64,000 bases of DNA, from NCBI RefSeq assembly GCF_001761485.1, contig NC_090774.1:124001-188000 (forward strand), written 5' to 3'. The notes beneath the pieces were generated by a model. That model saw only the letters and a program-made list of their open reading frames with translations. It was not told where the DNA came from and did no database searches. Position numbers and translations under genes: made by a program. This document shows positions 32,186 through 41,753 of the stretch, piece after piece. The DNA is from Yarrowia lipolytica. Its lineage: Eukaryota > Ascomycota > Dipodascomycetes > Dipodascales. Position 1 is the stretch's first letter. Each line of letters starts with the position of its first letter.

Positions 32186-34999
32186 TTAGAAAAGACCCTC
32201 GATCTCGCCCTTGTCGTTGACCTCAACGTTCATGAAGCCACAATGAGTGGGGAGACCAGGAATGGTCTGGATCTCGGCAGCCAGAGCGTAGAGGTAGCCA
32301 GCACCAACAGAGGCTCGAACATCTCGAATGGGCACAGTGAAGCCAGTGGGCACTCCCTTGAGAGTAGGGTCGTGGGAAAGAGAGTACTGGGTCTTGGCCA
32401 CACAGATGGGCAGGTTGCCGAAGCCCTGCTTGGTGTAGGCGTCAATCTTCTTTCGGGCCAGCTCGGAAAGCTCCACGTCCTTGGCGCCGTACATCTTCTG
32501 GGCAATGGTGTTGAGCTTCTCCTCAGCGGTTGTGTCGGCCTCGTAAAGCAGCTTGAAATCCTTGTCGATCTTGTTGGAGGCGTCAACGACGGCCTGGGCA
32601 AGATCCACGGCTCCAGCGCCTCCTTCGGCCCAGTGCTTGGCGACAACAGCGTCCTCGGCACCGTACTTAAGAGCCTCCTCTCGGATGACATCGTGCTCGG
32701 CAGCGGTATCGGAGACAAACTCGTTGATGGCAACAACCACGGGCAGACCGTACTGTCGGGCGTTCTCAATGTGCTTTCCGAGGTTCTTGCATCCCTCTCG
32801 CAGGAGCTCCACGTTCTCCTCGGTGTACTCCTTGGGGAGAGGAGCACCGGCCTTGACCTCAGGACCTCCTCCATGAGACTTCAGGGCTCGAACGGTAGCG
32901 ACAATGACAACAACGTCAGGAGCCAGACCGGAAGATCGGCACTTGATGTTGAAGAATCGCTCACCTCCCATGGTGAAATCGAAACCGGCCTCGGTGACCA
33001 CAAAGCCGGCCTTGTCGTCAGACTCGTTGGGTTCGGTACCAGCCAGCTTGAGAGCCATCTTGTCGGCCAGCACGGAGTTAGCACCAATGGAAATGTTGGC
33101 GAAGGGACCGGCATGCACAAAGACGGGGGTACCCTCCAGAGTCTGCATGAGGTTGGGCTTGATGGCGTCCTTCATGAGAGCAGTAAGAGCACCACCAGCA
33201 CCGATATCGTCACAAGTGACGGGGTCGCCGTTCTTGGAAGAACCAATGACCATGTTTCCAAGTCGCTCTCGCATGTCCTCGAGATCGTTGGCAAGAGCCA
33301 GAATGGCCATACACTCGGAGGCGACGGAAATGTCAAAGCCGGTCTCTCGGGTTCGGCCCTTCTCGGTAGGGGCCTGTCCAACAGTGATACCTCGCAGATG
33401 TCGATCATTGCAATCGACCACTCGTCGCCAGGTGATGGTCTCAGGATCAATGTCGAGACGCACAAACTTGGCAATCTCCTCCTCAGTCAGATCGTCGGGG
33501 TTGGTCTTGTCGATACCAAGCTTCTTGAGTCGGGTCTGCATGCCTCGAGTGAAGGTTCGAACGCCCTTCTTGGCAGGCACCAGACGCTTGTAAAGAGCAG
33601 CGTCCTTCTGGGTAGACTCATGAAACATTCGGGTGTCAATGGCAGCGGCAAGCAGGTTGTTGGCAGCTGAAATGGCGTGAATGTCACCGGTCAGGTGCAT
33701 GTTGAACTCATCCATGGGGATAACCTGGGCGTATCCTCCTCCAGCAGCTCCTCCCTTAATACCAAAGGTAGGGCCCATGGAGGGCTGTCTGACGTTGGCA
33801 AAAGCCATCTTACCAAGATGGGCACCAAGAGCCTGCACCAGACCAATGGTGGTGGTGGACTTGCCCTCTCCAAGAGGGGTGGGAGTGATTCCGGTGACTA
33901 GAACGTACTTTCCGTTCTTTCGGTGGGCCAGACGGTCAAGAATGGGCAGCTGGACCTTGGCCTTGTAGGCTCCGTAGGGCTCGAGCTCAGAGGGCAGCAC
34001 GCCAATTTCGGCAGCCACCTCGGTGATGTGCTTGGGCTCTTGGGCTCGAGAAATGGCAAAGTCGGAGGGCACAGGGTTCTCCTTCTTAAGAGGCAGAGGG
34101 GTGATGGATCGAGCGGTCAACTTCTCGGCCTGTCGCTTGGCAGAGAGCACAACGTTGTCCAGCAGCATGGCCACGGTCATGGGACCCACTCCTCCGGGGA
34201 CGGGGGTGATGTGGGAGGCTACGTTCTTGGCAGACTCAAAGTCAACATCTCCAACAAGTCGCTGGCCAGACTTCTTGGTATCATCGGGAATGTAGTTGGT
34301 TCCCACGTCGATGACAACGGCGCCAGGCTTGAGCCACTCACCCTTGACAAAGCCGGGCTGGCCAATGGCGGCGACAACAATGTCGGCAGTCTTGACAATC
34401 TCGGGGATGTTGGCAGTTTTGGAGTGCACGACAGTGACGGTAGCGTCAGCGTTTCGCAGCAGATAGGAAACGGGGGCTCCGACAATGTCGGATCGGCCAA
34501 GAACAACAGCGGTCTTGCCAGCAACATCGATGCCGGCAACCTTGAGCAGCTCCATGACTCCCTTGGGGGTGCAAGCGACGAAGGAAGGGTTTCCACCTCG
34601 CTTGGCGAGCTCGCCAATGTTGAGAGGACCGAAGCCATCAACGTCCTTGTCGGCGGCGACGGCATTGGTGATGGTGGTCTCGTCAATGTGCTTGGGCAGA
34701 GGGAGCTGGACCAGAACACCGTCCACGGAGGGGTCCTCGTTCAGGTGGGTGATCTCCCGCAGCAGCTCGTGCTGGGACACGTTCTCGTCCAGTTTCTTGA
34801 GCTCGCACTTGATGGCGGCCTCGTCCGCGGCCTTGAGCTTCATTCGCACGTAGGTGGACGAGTCGGGTCGATCGCCGACCTGGATGATGACCAGAGAGGG
34901 CTGGAATCGGGGGTTGGTCTGTTGCACATCGGCGATTTCGGTGTGCAGCCGTTCTCGGATGTTTTTGGCAATGGAATTGCCGTCGATGATGGAGGCCAT
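32186..34999 (-). CDS. ADE3: C1-tetrahydrofolate synthase (trifunctional), cytosolic type
   Basis: The 937-residue enzyme joins methylene-THF dehydrogenase/methenyl-THF cyclohydrolase (about 1-300) to formate-THF ligase (about 310-937), making one-carbon units for purine, thymidylate and methionine synthesis. The N-terminal domain has Y50-V-R-M-K54, the Tyr and Lys of the active site, a Rossmann GRSDIVGAP block (168-176) and PGGVGPMT (268-275). The ligase has the ATP loop [11 protein letters not shown] (372-382). Length is close to yeast Ade3 (946). ATG 34999 has no presequence after it, which suggests the cytosolic enzyme, although the frame stays open for 67 more codons upstream without an ATG. 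Codon bias is strong, so expression should be high. Two TGACTCA sites lie upstream. Mis1, the mitochondrial paralogue, is the alternative name. Confidence 0.92.
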   Translation of the reverse strand: MASIIDGNSIAKNIRERLHTEIADVQQTNPRFQPSLVIIQVGDRPDSSTYVRMKLKAADEAAIKCELKKLDENVSQHELLREITHLNEDPSVDGVLVQLPLPKHIDETTITNAVAADKDVDGFGPLNIGELAKRGGNPSFVACTPKGVMELLKVAGIDVAGKTAVVLGRSDIVGAPVSYLLRNADATVTVVHSKTANIPEIVKTADIVVAAIGQPGFVKGEWLKPGAVVIDVGTNYIPDDTKKSGQRLVGDVDFESAKNVASHITPVPGGVGPMTVAMLLDNVVLSAKRQAEKLTARSITPLPLKKENPVPSDFAISRAQEPKHITEVAAEIGVLPSELEPYGAYKAKVQLPILDRLAHRKNGKYVLVTGITPTPLGEGKSTTTIGLVQALGAHLGKMAFANVRQPSMGPTFGIKGGAAGGGYAQVIPMDEFNMHLTGDIHAISAANNLLAAAIDTRMFHESTQKDAALYKRLVPAKKGVRTFTRGMQTRLKKLGIDKTNPDDLTEEEIAKFVRLDIDPETITWRRVVDCNDRHLRGITVGQAPTEKGRTRETGFDISVASECMAILALANDLEDMRERLGNMVIGSSKNGDPVTCDDIGAGGALTALMKDAIKPNLMQTLEGTPVFVHAGPFANISIGANSVLADKMALKLAGTEPNESDDKAGFVVTEAGFDFTMGGERFFNIKCRSSGLAPDVVVIVATVRALKSHGGGPEVKAGAPLPKEYTEENVELLREGCKNLGKHIENARQYGLPVVVAINEFVSDTAAEHDVIREEALKYGAEDAVVAKHWAEGGAGAVDLAQAVVDASNKIDKDFKLLYEADTTAEEKLNTIAQKMYGAKDVELSELARKKIDAYTKQGFGNLPICVAKTQYSLSHDPTLKGVPTGFTVPIRDVRASVGAGYLYALAAEIQTIPGLPTHCGFMNVEVNDKGEIEGLF

Positions 35000-35227
35000 T
35001 GTGTGGATAGTTGTAGAGGAAAGAAAGATGTTTAGCTCCTGAAATCGACCTTCACCAACCTGACAAGAATAACCTCTAAAGTTAATGTGGAGAACGTGGG
35101 GTGTGACAATTACACCAATGAATATGGCCCAGCGGAGCAGTGAGGGGTAACAAAGACTACGTAGTAGGCCCAGAATTCTACATAAGGACGTTGTTCGCAA
35201 TTACATCCCATCATTCAACACACCACT

Positions 35228-35234
35228 TGACTCA
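35228..35234 (+). promoter_or_regulatory. TGACTCA site (Gcn4/Bas1 type) upstream of ADE3
   Basis: Perfect TGACTCA about 230 bp before the ADE3 start. Gcn4 binds TGACTCA and Bas1 binds TGACTC; in Saccharomyces both act on ADE genes including ADE3. Function here is inferred. Confidence 0.6.
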
Positions 35235-35273
35235 CAACACCCCACTTGGCTGGTCCTGTCTACTCTACATCTC

Positions 35274-35280
35274 TGACTCA
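35274..35280 (+). promoter_or_regulatory. second TGACTCA site upstream of ADE3
   Basis: A second perfect TGACTCA in the same orientation, 46 bp from the first. A pair of such sites is the usual layout of Bas1/Gcn4-controlled promoters. Confidence 0.6.
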
Positions 35281-35423
35281 CAGACCCGAGTCGCGGCTTT
35301 GAAAACCTGAACTTAATGTAGGGTGCTCCCTACCTCGGGCTGGCTGCAACATGGGGATGAGGAGACGGCAGCCTACAAGGTGTTGGGGAATGGGAGACGG
35401 TGGTGTGAGAAAAGGGAGTTGCG

Positions 35424-35437
35424 CAGTCACGTGACTG
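35424..35437. promoter_or_regulatory. 14-bp CACGTG palindrome
   Basis: CAGTCACGTGACTG is a perfect palindrome around the CACGTG E-box, the core bound by Cbf1-type bHLH factors. It lies about 430 bp upstream of ADE3. Confidence 0.6.
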
Positions 35438-35885
35438 AACCAGAATTAATCCGGACTAGCTCTCGGTAGTGACACACAAACCTCAAGGTTCTCTTTGTAC
35501 ACGATTCTTAACTTGACAACTTTTTCCAAGCACACCTCTGTTCTGGGGCACTGAGCCAGACTCAGTGATTTCTGCACGCACTTCAACTGGCGACTAATTA
35601 CTCGTACAGTAACAGAAGACTGCATCCGGCGGCTAACCCGATGGCAAGAATGCATTTTCGTGCGTCTCAAGTGTATTACAGTGTCTGTATCGTACTCGCA
35701 CAAACGGCACCAACGATAGATAATTACATCACTTGTCAGGTTGGATGATATGGTTCATGTCTTAGGGACACATTGCAGTAACCCATTCTGTAACTCAAAT
35801 GGAAAAAATTTGGAATCCAAATTTCAGTCATAACCTGTGGCTAGATGTGTACAAGTAAGCACTGTTAAAATGATACAAGTACCTT

Positions 35886-35901
35886 GTACAAGTACTTGTA
35901 C
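35886..35901. repeat. 16-bp perfect palindrome
   Basis: GTACAAGTACTTGTAC is perfectly self-complementary and joins a TACAAGTA to a TACTTGTA word. Two more TACAAGTA words lie within 40 bp. It is just past the 3' end of NMT1. Confidence 0.9.
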
Positions 35902-36008
35902 TTCATTTTGCTGTAAATTTCACAATCTCATCTCATGGTTTCGGCCACTTGTCAAGTACAGTATGTATGTACTGTATCAACATCATATCGCATATCATCA
36001 CTCTATAT

Positions 36009-37451
36009 CTACAACATAATAACGCCAACTCCCTTTCCGTCGAGCTGCTCAAGCTGCTTCTGCTTGTCGAGACCGCCATGGACAGGCTGGGCTCGGTAGT
36101 TGAACAGATAGTAGTTGAGGTAGCCATCACCGCAGCCAAACTTGAGATCGTCCAGATGGCTAGGGTTGTCCAGCAGAGTCAGCTCGTTGTAAACCTCGAA
36201 GCCCAGGTTGTTGGCTAGAATCACAGCAGATCCAATCAGCTCCTTGACTCGATCCTGTCGGGCCTTGGCAGAAGAAAGAGAAGAGGTGGCATAGTAGAAG
36301 CCATAAGCAGCTCGCAGGTTGGACTCGGTAGCCCATTCCTTGAGAACAGTGTGGTCCAGCTTGTAGAAGGAAAAGAAGTCAATCACCTTTCCGTCCTCCT
36401 CGACCACGTATGAGTAGACAATCTTGTCGTCATTCTTGTCCTCGGAAATGGGGTCCACAAACCAGTGGGCTACTTCCTCCTCGGAAAAGTGCTGGCTCAT
36501 CTCAGAGGCAGCGCTCAGGTAGTTTTGCAGAATGGCATGCACAGCCTTGACGTCGGCCTTGGTCATGGCTCGCACCTTGAGAGGCACCTCCTTGGGCAGA
36601 GTGTATCTGGCGACCATTGAAGCAGCCGTCTGGTTAGGGGGGATAGCTGAGAAACCAATCTCGTACAGCTTGGTCCAGTTGAGAGGTCGGTGGTAGTATC
36701 TGCAGGTGGATACGGGAGAGGGAAGAACAACACCGGCAGTGTAAAGAGCCTGCCAGATGTCCTTCTGGTTGACTCGTCGGGTGATCTCCTTGATGAGCAC
36801 GGGAGCCAGACGCTTGGATCGCAGCTTCTTGTGCACACACAGGAAGTTGATCTCCACGGCCTTGATCAGATCGTTGTCTCGCAGCTGAATGGACGTGGGG
36901 ATAGCACTGATGAAAGCAACCATCTTTCCGGTGGCAGCCACTCGAACACAAGGGTACCAGGTCTTCTGCCATCCAGGGGGCTTGAGAGCCCAGTCCAAAA
37001 AGGAGGCAGAGTACTTGAACCGGAAAGTGGCATCGTCATCTTCGACGTAGTTGTCGTACAGCAGATCGTAGACCTCCTGAATGTGCTCGGGGTTCTCAAT
37101 ATCGACATCGGACCACTCGTACTCTGCAGGCAAGTTGTAAGGAGTAGGTCTCACGTCCTCCAGCTTCTTGTGCTCGATAGGACCCTCACTGTCAATGTCC
37201 TCGTCGAACTTGGGCACGGGCTGGGTCTTCCAGAACAGATACTCCTCCCACTTTTTGGCCTTTTCTCGGTCGGGAATGTCTTGCATGGCCATCTGCTGCT
37301 GGAACATTTTGAGGATTTCGTTGAACTTATCGGCGCTCATTCCGGGAGGAATGCCGGTTCCCTGGGCAATGGGTTCTCCGAGATCTTCTTCGTTGAACTC
37401 CTCCTCTTCCTTGCGCTTAGATTCCTCGGGCTTGGTGTTTTTCTCGGCCAT
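36009..37451 (-). CDS. NMT1: glycylpeptide N-tetradecanoyltransferase
   Basis: The 480-residue enzyme attaches myristate from myristoyl-CoA to N-terminal Gly of cytosolic proteins such as ARF GTPases. Two family signatures are clear: EINFLCVHK at 200-208 and KFGCGDGYL at 437-445. The last residues, VIML, provide the C-terminal carboxylate that acts as the catalytic base in Nmt. The N-terminal 30 residues are Lys/Glu-rich, as in other fungal enzymes that dock on ribosomes. In the second signature the usual YYLxNW is YYLFNY, a mild change. Length is close to yeast Nmt1 (455). The start ATG at 37451 has no competitor. It is divergent from PWP1. Confidence 0.94.
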
Positions 37452-37713
37452 TGTGTGCAGTTGATCTGAAGCTCTGATTTCGTGAGTCCTGATTTACACT
37501 CTAATTATTCAGGGTGTGCTGGTAATTGGGACTTCGCCTGATACAGCCATCCCTAGCCCTGACAGTGTGTTCAGGTGGGCCGGGGGGAGATGGTACTTGT
37601 ACGGGTACTGTACCGACAAAAGTACCAAAAGTGTATCACATATTTCTGGGCTGATTATGTCATCATATGGTATTCTCTCGAGTCTAGGTCGCACGATGAG
37701 ACAAACAATGGAT

Positions 37714-37729
37714 CTACAGTATACTGTAG
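37714..37729. repeat. 16-bp perfect palindrome
   Basis: CTACAGTATACTGTAG is perfectly self-complementary and belongs to the TACAGTA/TACTGTA word family found through the window. Confidence 0.9.
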
Positions 37730-37926
37730 TATATACTGCATCGGCTTGATTAAGGCATCACCTAAAGGTACAGTTCTACTCATATCATGTTGATGTATGT
37801 CATTCTTTGTGTCGTTACCTATAAACACTTGTCCATTGTCCGTACTTGTACTTGTGGAAGTACCCTTCCTTGTACTGGAGCTGCTTGGGGTGGCTACAAG
37901 TACTGTACGGTACAAGTGCCGGTACA

Positions 37927-37942
37927 GTACTACTTGTAGTAC
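37927..37942. repeat. 16-bp palindrome centred on TT
   Basis: GTACTACTTGTAGTAC has 7-bp perfect arms around TT. It shares the CTACTTGTAG core with the palindromes at 9245, 11434 and elsewhere. Confidence 0.9.
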
Positions 37943-38305
37943 CTCCTGTGTACTTGTAGCTGGCCACAGTTGGGACTATACTGCCTTGCAGAATCAGATG
38001 TGAGAAGCAAGATTGCGGTAGGTAGTGTGGCGAAAAGGGTGTGTGGGGAAATAAAAGTGGCACAAAGAGAGGCATCTCCCTGGCGGCAAATGAAAATACG
38101 TTCTTTTAGTCACTATTTCTTTTCAAATTTCTTGAAAAATCCTTCCACGCCTTCGACGTCCATCCTAGCTTCTCTGGTAGCCTGCCCTCCTTGTACAGGC
38201 TCATGCACAACCCAAAAATATTTTAATATGGTTCATAGACGACATAATTTTTTTCAAGCATAGCGATAGAGCTTTTTACAACAGCACTACACACACAACA
38301 CGATA

Positions 38306-39835
38306 ATGATCTCAGCTACAAAATGGGTGCCCCGAGGGTACGCGACGGAATTCCCCGTTAAATACACCATGGACGATGAAGAGCTCGAGCGTCTGTCCGA
38401 ACTGGCCAAGCTCAAGATCGAGGAAGCAAAGAACGAGATGGAGGACATTGAGGATGCCACCGAGGAGGACGTGGAGGCTCTCGAGGAGAAGGCCAAGCTG
38501 GACGAGGAGATTGACAACGATCCCGACCTCAAGGAGTTTGGTTTCGACACATATGACGATGAGCCCGACTCGAAATTGGGTCTTGAGGGTGACGGTATGG
38601 ACACCGATGATGATGAGGATGAGGATGAGGATGAGAACAACGAGGACGAGGAGGGTGGAGAGCTCAATCTCGGCTCTAAGCATAAGGTCGAGGGCAAGGA
38701 CGGCGAAGACCCATACATTTCGCTGCCCACTCAGCAGGACTTGGATGAGGAGCGAGAGGAGCTTCAGATTCTGCCCACAGACAACCTGATCCTGGCCACC
38801 AAGACTGAGGATGAGATTTCGCATCTGGAGGTGTATGTTTACGATCCCGAGGAGGCCAATCTTTATGTTCACCACGACATTATGCTGCCTTCTTTCCCTC
38901 TGTGCGTGGAGTGGGTCAACTACAACCCCCGAGAACAGGGACCCGGCAATTTTGCTGCCATTGGAACTTTCGAGCCTGAAATCGAAATCTGGAACCTCGA
39001 TGTTGTCGACGGAGTCTACCCCGAGGTGATCCTTGGAGAGCGAGACGAGAAGGACAAGAAGAAGAAGGGAAAGAAGACTAACAAGATCAACGCTGAGCGA
39101 CACACCGACGCCGTCCTGTCTTTGTCTTCCAACCCCCACCACGTCAACCTGCTGTGTTCTGGATCCGCCGACACCACTGTGAAGCTGTGGGACCTATCCA
39201 ACGGCAAGGCTGCCTCTTCTTTCACTTTCCACTCCGACAAGGTCTCTGCTGTCCAGTGGAACCCCGTCGAAGGCACCGTTCTTCTGTCTGGAGGCTACGA
39301 CAAGAAGGCAATTGTTTCCGATCTGCGATCCGAGGACAAAAAGGTGTGGAAGGTCGACTCCGATGTCGAGTCCATGAACTGGAAGCCCTGTGGAACCCAG
39401 TTCCTGGTCGGTACCGACTCCGGAATGCTCTACAACTTTGACGTGCGAAATGAGTCCAAGCCTCTGTGGACTCTGCAGGCTCACGACTCTCCCCTGTCTG
39501 CTTTTGACTACAACAAGTACATTGATGGAGCTATTGTCACCTCCTCTGCTTCTACCCGAGAGGTCAAGATCTGGCGAGAAACCAACAAGGACGACAAGTA
39601 CTCTCTTTCCATGGTGGCCAACCGAGACCTCTCTTGCGGTAAGGTCTTCTCTGTGGGTTTCAACCCCGACCAGGCCTGCGCCGGTACTCTTTGTGCCGGT
39701 GGCCATGGAGGTGAGCTCAAGGTGTGGGACATGTTCGGAACCAAGGCCGTTCGAGAAGCATTCGACATCAAGAGCAGTAACCACTCTAACGACGTTATTG
39801 GTCAGGCTTTTGATGACGAGGAGGAGGATGAGTAA
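38306..39835 (+). CDS. PWP1: WD40 ribosome-biogenesis protein Pwp1
   Basis: The 509-residue protein matches Pwp1 from the first residues (MISATKWVPRGYATEFP) through an acidic N-terminal region (about 25-130, with DDDEDEDEDEN near 100) to a seven-bladed WD40 propeller (about 175-495). Recognisable blades include GSADTTVKLWDL and GGHGGELKVWDM. Pwp1 is a nucleolar factor for 25S rRNA processing and 60S assembly. The C terminus is acidic. Strong codon bias suggests good expression. An A/T-rich block and a GCGATAGAG word just before the start resemble the RRPE and PAC elements of yeast ribosome-biogenesis genes, only loosely. Confidence 0.92.
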   Translation: MISATKWVPRGYATEFPVKYTMDDEELERLSELAKLKIEEAKNEMEDIEDATEEDVEALEEKAKLDEEIDNDPDLKEFGFDTYDDEPDSKLGLEGDGMDTDDDEDEDEDENNEDEEGGELNLGSKHKVEGKDGEDPYISLPTQQDLDEEREELQILPTDNLILATKTEDEISHLEVYVYDPEEANLYVHHDIMLPSFPLCVEWVNYNPREQGPGNFAAIGTFEPEIEIWNLDVVDGVYPEVILGERDEKDKKKKGKKTNKINAERHTDAVLSLSSNPHHVNLLCSGSADTTVKLWDLSNGKAASSFTFHSDKVSAVQWNPVEGTVLLSGGYDKKAIVSDLRSEDKKVWKVDSDVESMNWKPCGTQFLVGTDSGMLYNFDVRNESKPLWTLQAHDSPLSAFDYNKYIDGAIVTSSASTREVKIWRETNKDDKYSLSMVANRDLSCGKVFSVGFNPDQACAGTLCAGGHGGELKVWDMFGTKAVREAFDIKSSNHSNDVIGQAFDDEEEDE

Positions 39836-40214
39836 GCAAGGGGTCTTCGGATGATTAGATTACAAAATTGAAATAGATATTATTAGTTTACGATGACCCA
39901 CGTGTATGAGACTATCGTACTTGTAGCTTACAGAGTGGATAGGAAAGATATCGTATCCATCTATTTGTAACTGATACGCGTACATATAGTTCAACGTCTC
40001 AACATTTGAGTCAACAGATTTATCTATGAGTAGCGTGTTAGTCTCGCTAACGTATAGTTCGTACCCGAATAGTACGCGACTACAACAGGTAAGGTGATGG
40101 GCTCTAAAAGTTGGCAGATCCATCTTGTACAAAGTACACACATTCATAATCTATCAAATGTTTTTGTTATGTATGTTTGTATGTCCCTCCAATATACTAA
40201 TAAGTTATGCATGA
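39836..40214. other. intergenic, convergent 3' ends of PWP1 and PNO1
   Basis: 379 bp of 3' flank. A TACTTGTAGCTTAC word lies near 39919-39932. No gene seen. Confidence 0.5.
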
Positions 40215-40991
40215 CTAAAAGCGTTCCTTCATTCGAGAAGCAACAATACGCAGGTTTCCGTACACCTTTCCAGGAGGACTACCCAGAATGAGAGAAACAA
40301 TAGCCTCCCGTGCGATTTTGATGTTGGTGAAGCCGCCGAGAATGTGGATCTTGGAGTCGGCCAGCACTACTCGGGTTCTCGATGCGTTCTCAATGGCAAA
40401 CTTGGTCTTACCGTCCTTACCGGCGATTCGGCCAATGGCTCGTCCCAGATGGTCTCCCTGAAGAGTCTTGACGTCCTTGATCTCGAATGTCTCGACGTAC
40501 AGCTCATCCAGTCGAATGATAGCCATAGCATCGTCCACGTCAAAACCCAGAGTGAATGCTCGCACGAAATCGGTTCCCTTCTGCAGAGCCGAGTTGTCGA
40601 CGGTATTTGAGCATGTTCGCAGCTCAAGCTGCTTCTTTCGGGGGTTCATTCGTACCTGCAGCTTGAGCTGCTCAACCAGAGGAGGGTAGATCTTCATCCA
40701 CTCGTTCTTGAGAGGAGCCATTCGATGAGGAGGAATAGGCACCTTCATTCGGCCAGGCTTGACGCCCTCGCCGGCGTTGACGGCAGATGCAAATCGGGGC
40801 TTTCCGTCCTGGTCGAGAGTCATCTCGGCGTCGTCATCCTTCTCCTGGAGCACGGCAATGTCTTCTCGAGGTCCGTCCATGGAGATCATGACCTCGTCCT
40901 CCTCAGCACCCTCAGTTTGGGGGATGGCGACGGGAGCGTCTGTGGTGGGCTCGGTGGCCTGTGTCTGTCTCTTTGCCGTTGGGGCACCCAT
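40215..40991 (-). CDS. PNO1: pre-rRNA-processing protein Pno1 (Dim2)
   Basis: The 258-residue protein is Pno1/Dim2, a KH-domain factor of the pre-40S particle that binds near the 3' end of 18S rRNA and recruits the Dim1 dimethylase. The conserved core starts at about residue 82 (GRMKVPIPPHRMAPLKNEW). It continues with a degenerate first KH and then the main KH domain at about 165-240, which includes LQGDHLGRAIGRIAGKDGKTKFAIEN and ends with the family tail GSPPGKVYGNLRIVASRMKERF-like. The N terminus is acidic and variable. Yeast Pno1 has 274 residues. It faces MDM31 across a 724-bp divergent gap. Confidence 0.95.
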   Translation of the reverse strand: MGAPTAKRQTQATEPTTDAPVAIPQTEGAEEDEVMISMDGPREDIAVLQEKDDDAEMTLDQDGKPRFASAVNAGEGVKPGRMKVPIPPHRMAPLKNEWMKIYPPLVEQLKLQVRMNPRKKQLELRTCSNTVDNSALQKGTDFVRAFTLGFDVDDAMAIIRLDELYVETFEIKDVKTLQGDHLGRAIGRIAGKDGKTKFAIENASRTRVVLADSKIHILGGFTNIKIAREAIVSLILGSPPGKVYGNLRIVASRMKERF

Positions 40992-41715
40992 GTTTTTATC
41001 AGTTTTTGTGGTTGTAACGGATCGTTAACAGAGTGAGAAATCAGGCTGCATGAGAAACGGATTTTTTCCAAATTAAATTTTTGGCCAGTGACTGCAACTC
41101 TAATTAATGGCTGGGCACGATGCAAGCGCTATGTGAAGGGCTTACGGGAACCAAGATAGCTCATAGCGTGTCCAACTGGTAATAATGGTTGGGAAGAGAC
41201 AATTAATTGGCGTGAATGGGAGTAGTCGATGAGAGCAAATAAATTTATTAGCAAGCATAGACATCTGACCCACTTATATACGGTTGCCCACTGACTCACT
41301 TCTATACGGGTTGCAGATATTTCGTACAGTAGCTAGATTGAAAGAGATGTCTCACTACGGATCCAGACCCCCAACTAATTGCTCATCAATAACCCCAATT
41401 AATACTTACCCAATATTGCACCCAACGCCACAAAATATAGTTTGCCAATTACGCTTGCGTGCCAGCCTCAGCATGCCAGTTTCTTGGTGTAAAAATCTTA
41501 TAAGCTTTAAGCCAATATGCAGGCGCAGAGGGAACATGAGCAACGAAGGAAAGACATTACACTCGGGCTCTCTTCTCATTGCACTGTACTTCCCCACAGA
41601 AACGACAACGTCTCAAAATTCAAGTTGACCTATTTGCTAGGACTGACCGCCCCATTCAACTACCGTCGTCTACACAAATACAACAGTCCCAGCTAGTTCA
41701 ACACTATGCTCAATA
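40992..41715. promoter_or_regulatory. divergent promoter region PNO1 / MDM31
   Basis: 724 bp between start codons. On the PNO1 side, AAATTAAATTTTTGG (about 41072-41086) again resembles RRPE and is similar to the block before POL5. Small open frames near 41284-41628 have no coding bias. Confidence 0.5.
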
Positions 41716-41753
41716 ATGGCAACACTACACAGAGTTTCCAGACTCTGTACTAG
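41706..41753 (+). promoter_or_regulatory. upstream ORF overlapping the MDM31 start
   Basis: An ATG ten bases before the MDM31 start opens a 15-codon frame that ends in TAG at 41753, inside the MDM31 coding sequence and in another frame. Ribosomes that use the first ATG would miss the main one, so it could lower expression. Confidence 0.5.

Larger units (their letters stand above)
35000..36008. promoter_or_regulatory. ADE3 upstream region / NMT1 3' flank
   Basis: Both flanking genes read leftward. The part nearest ADE3 contains two TGACTCA sites and a 14-bp CACGTG palindrome (listed). If transcription starts far upstream, an ATGATG at 35214 would open a 34-codon upstream frame. The part nearest NMT1 is rich in TACAAGTA words and holds a perfect 16-bp palindrome. 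Confidence 0.6.
37452..38305. promoter_or_regulatory. divergent promoter region NMT1 / PWP1 with palindromes and a coding-like patch
   Basis: 850 bp between two start codons. The middle (about 37585-37975) is unusually dense in TACTTGTA, TACAAGTA and GTACTGTAC words and includes two perfect-armed palindromes (listed). On the minus strand near 38106-38232 two overlapping frames look coding: one of 39 codons ending in FFKKFEKK and a stop at 38113, the other ATG-started (38204, 32 codons). Neither could be tied to a gene. Confidence 0.5.
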
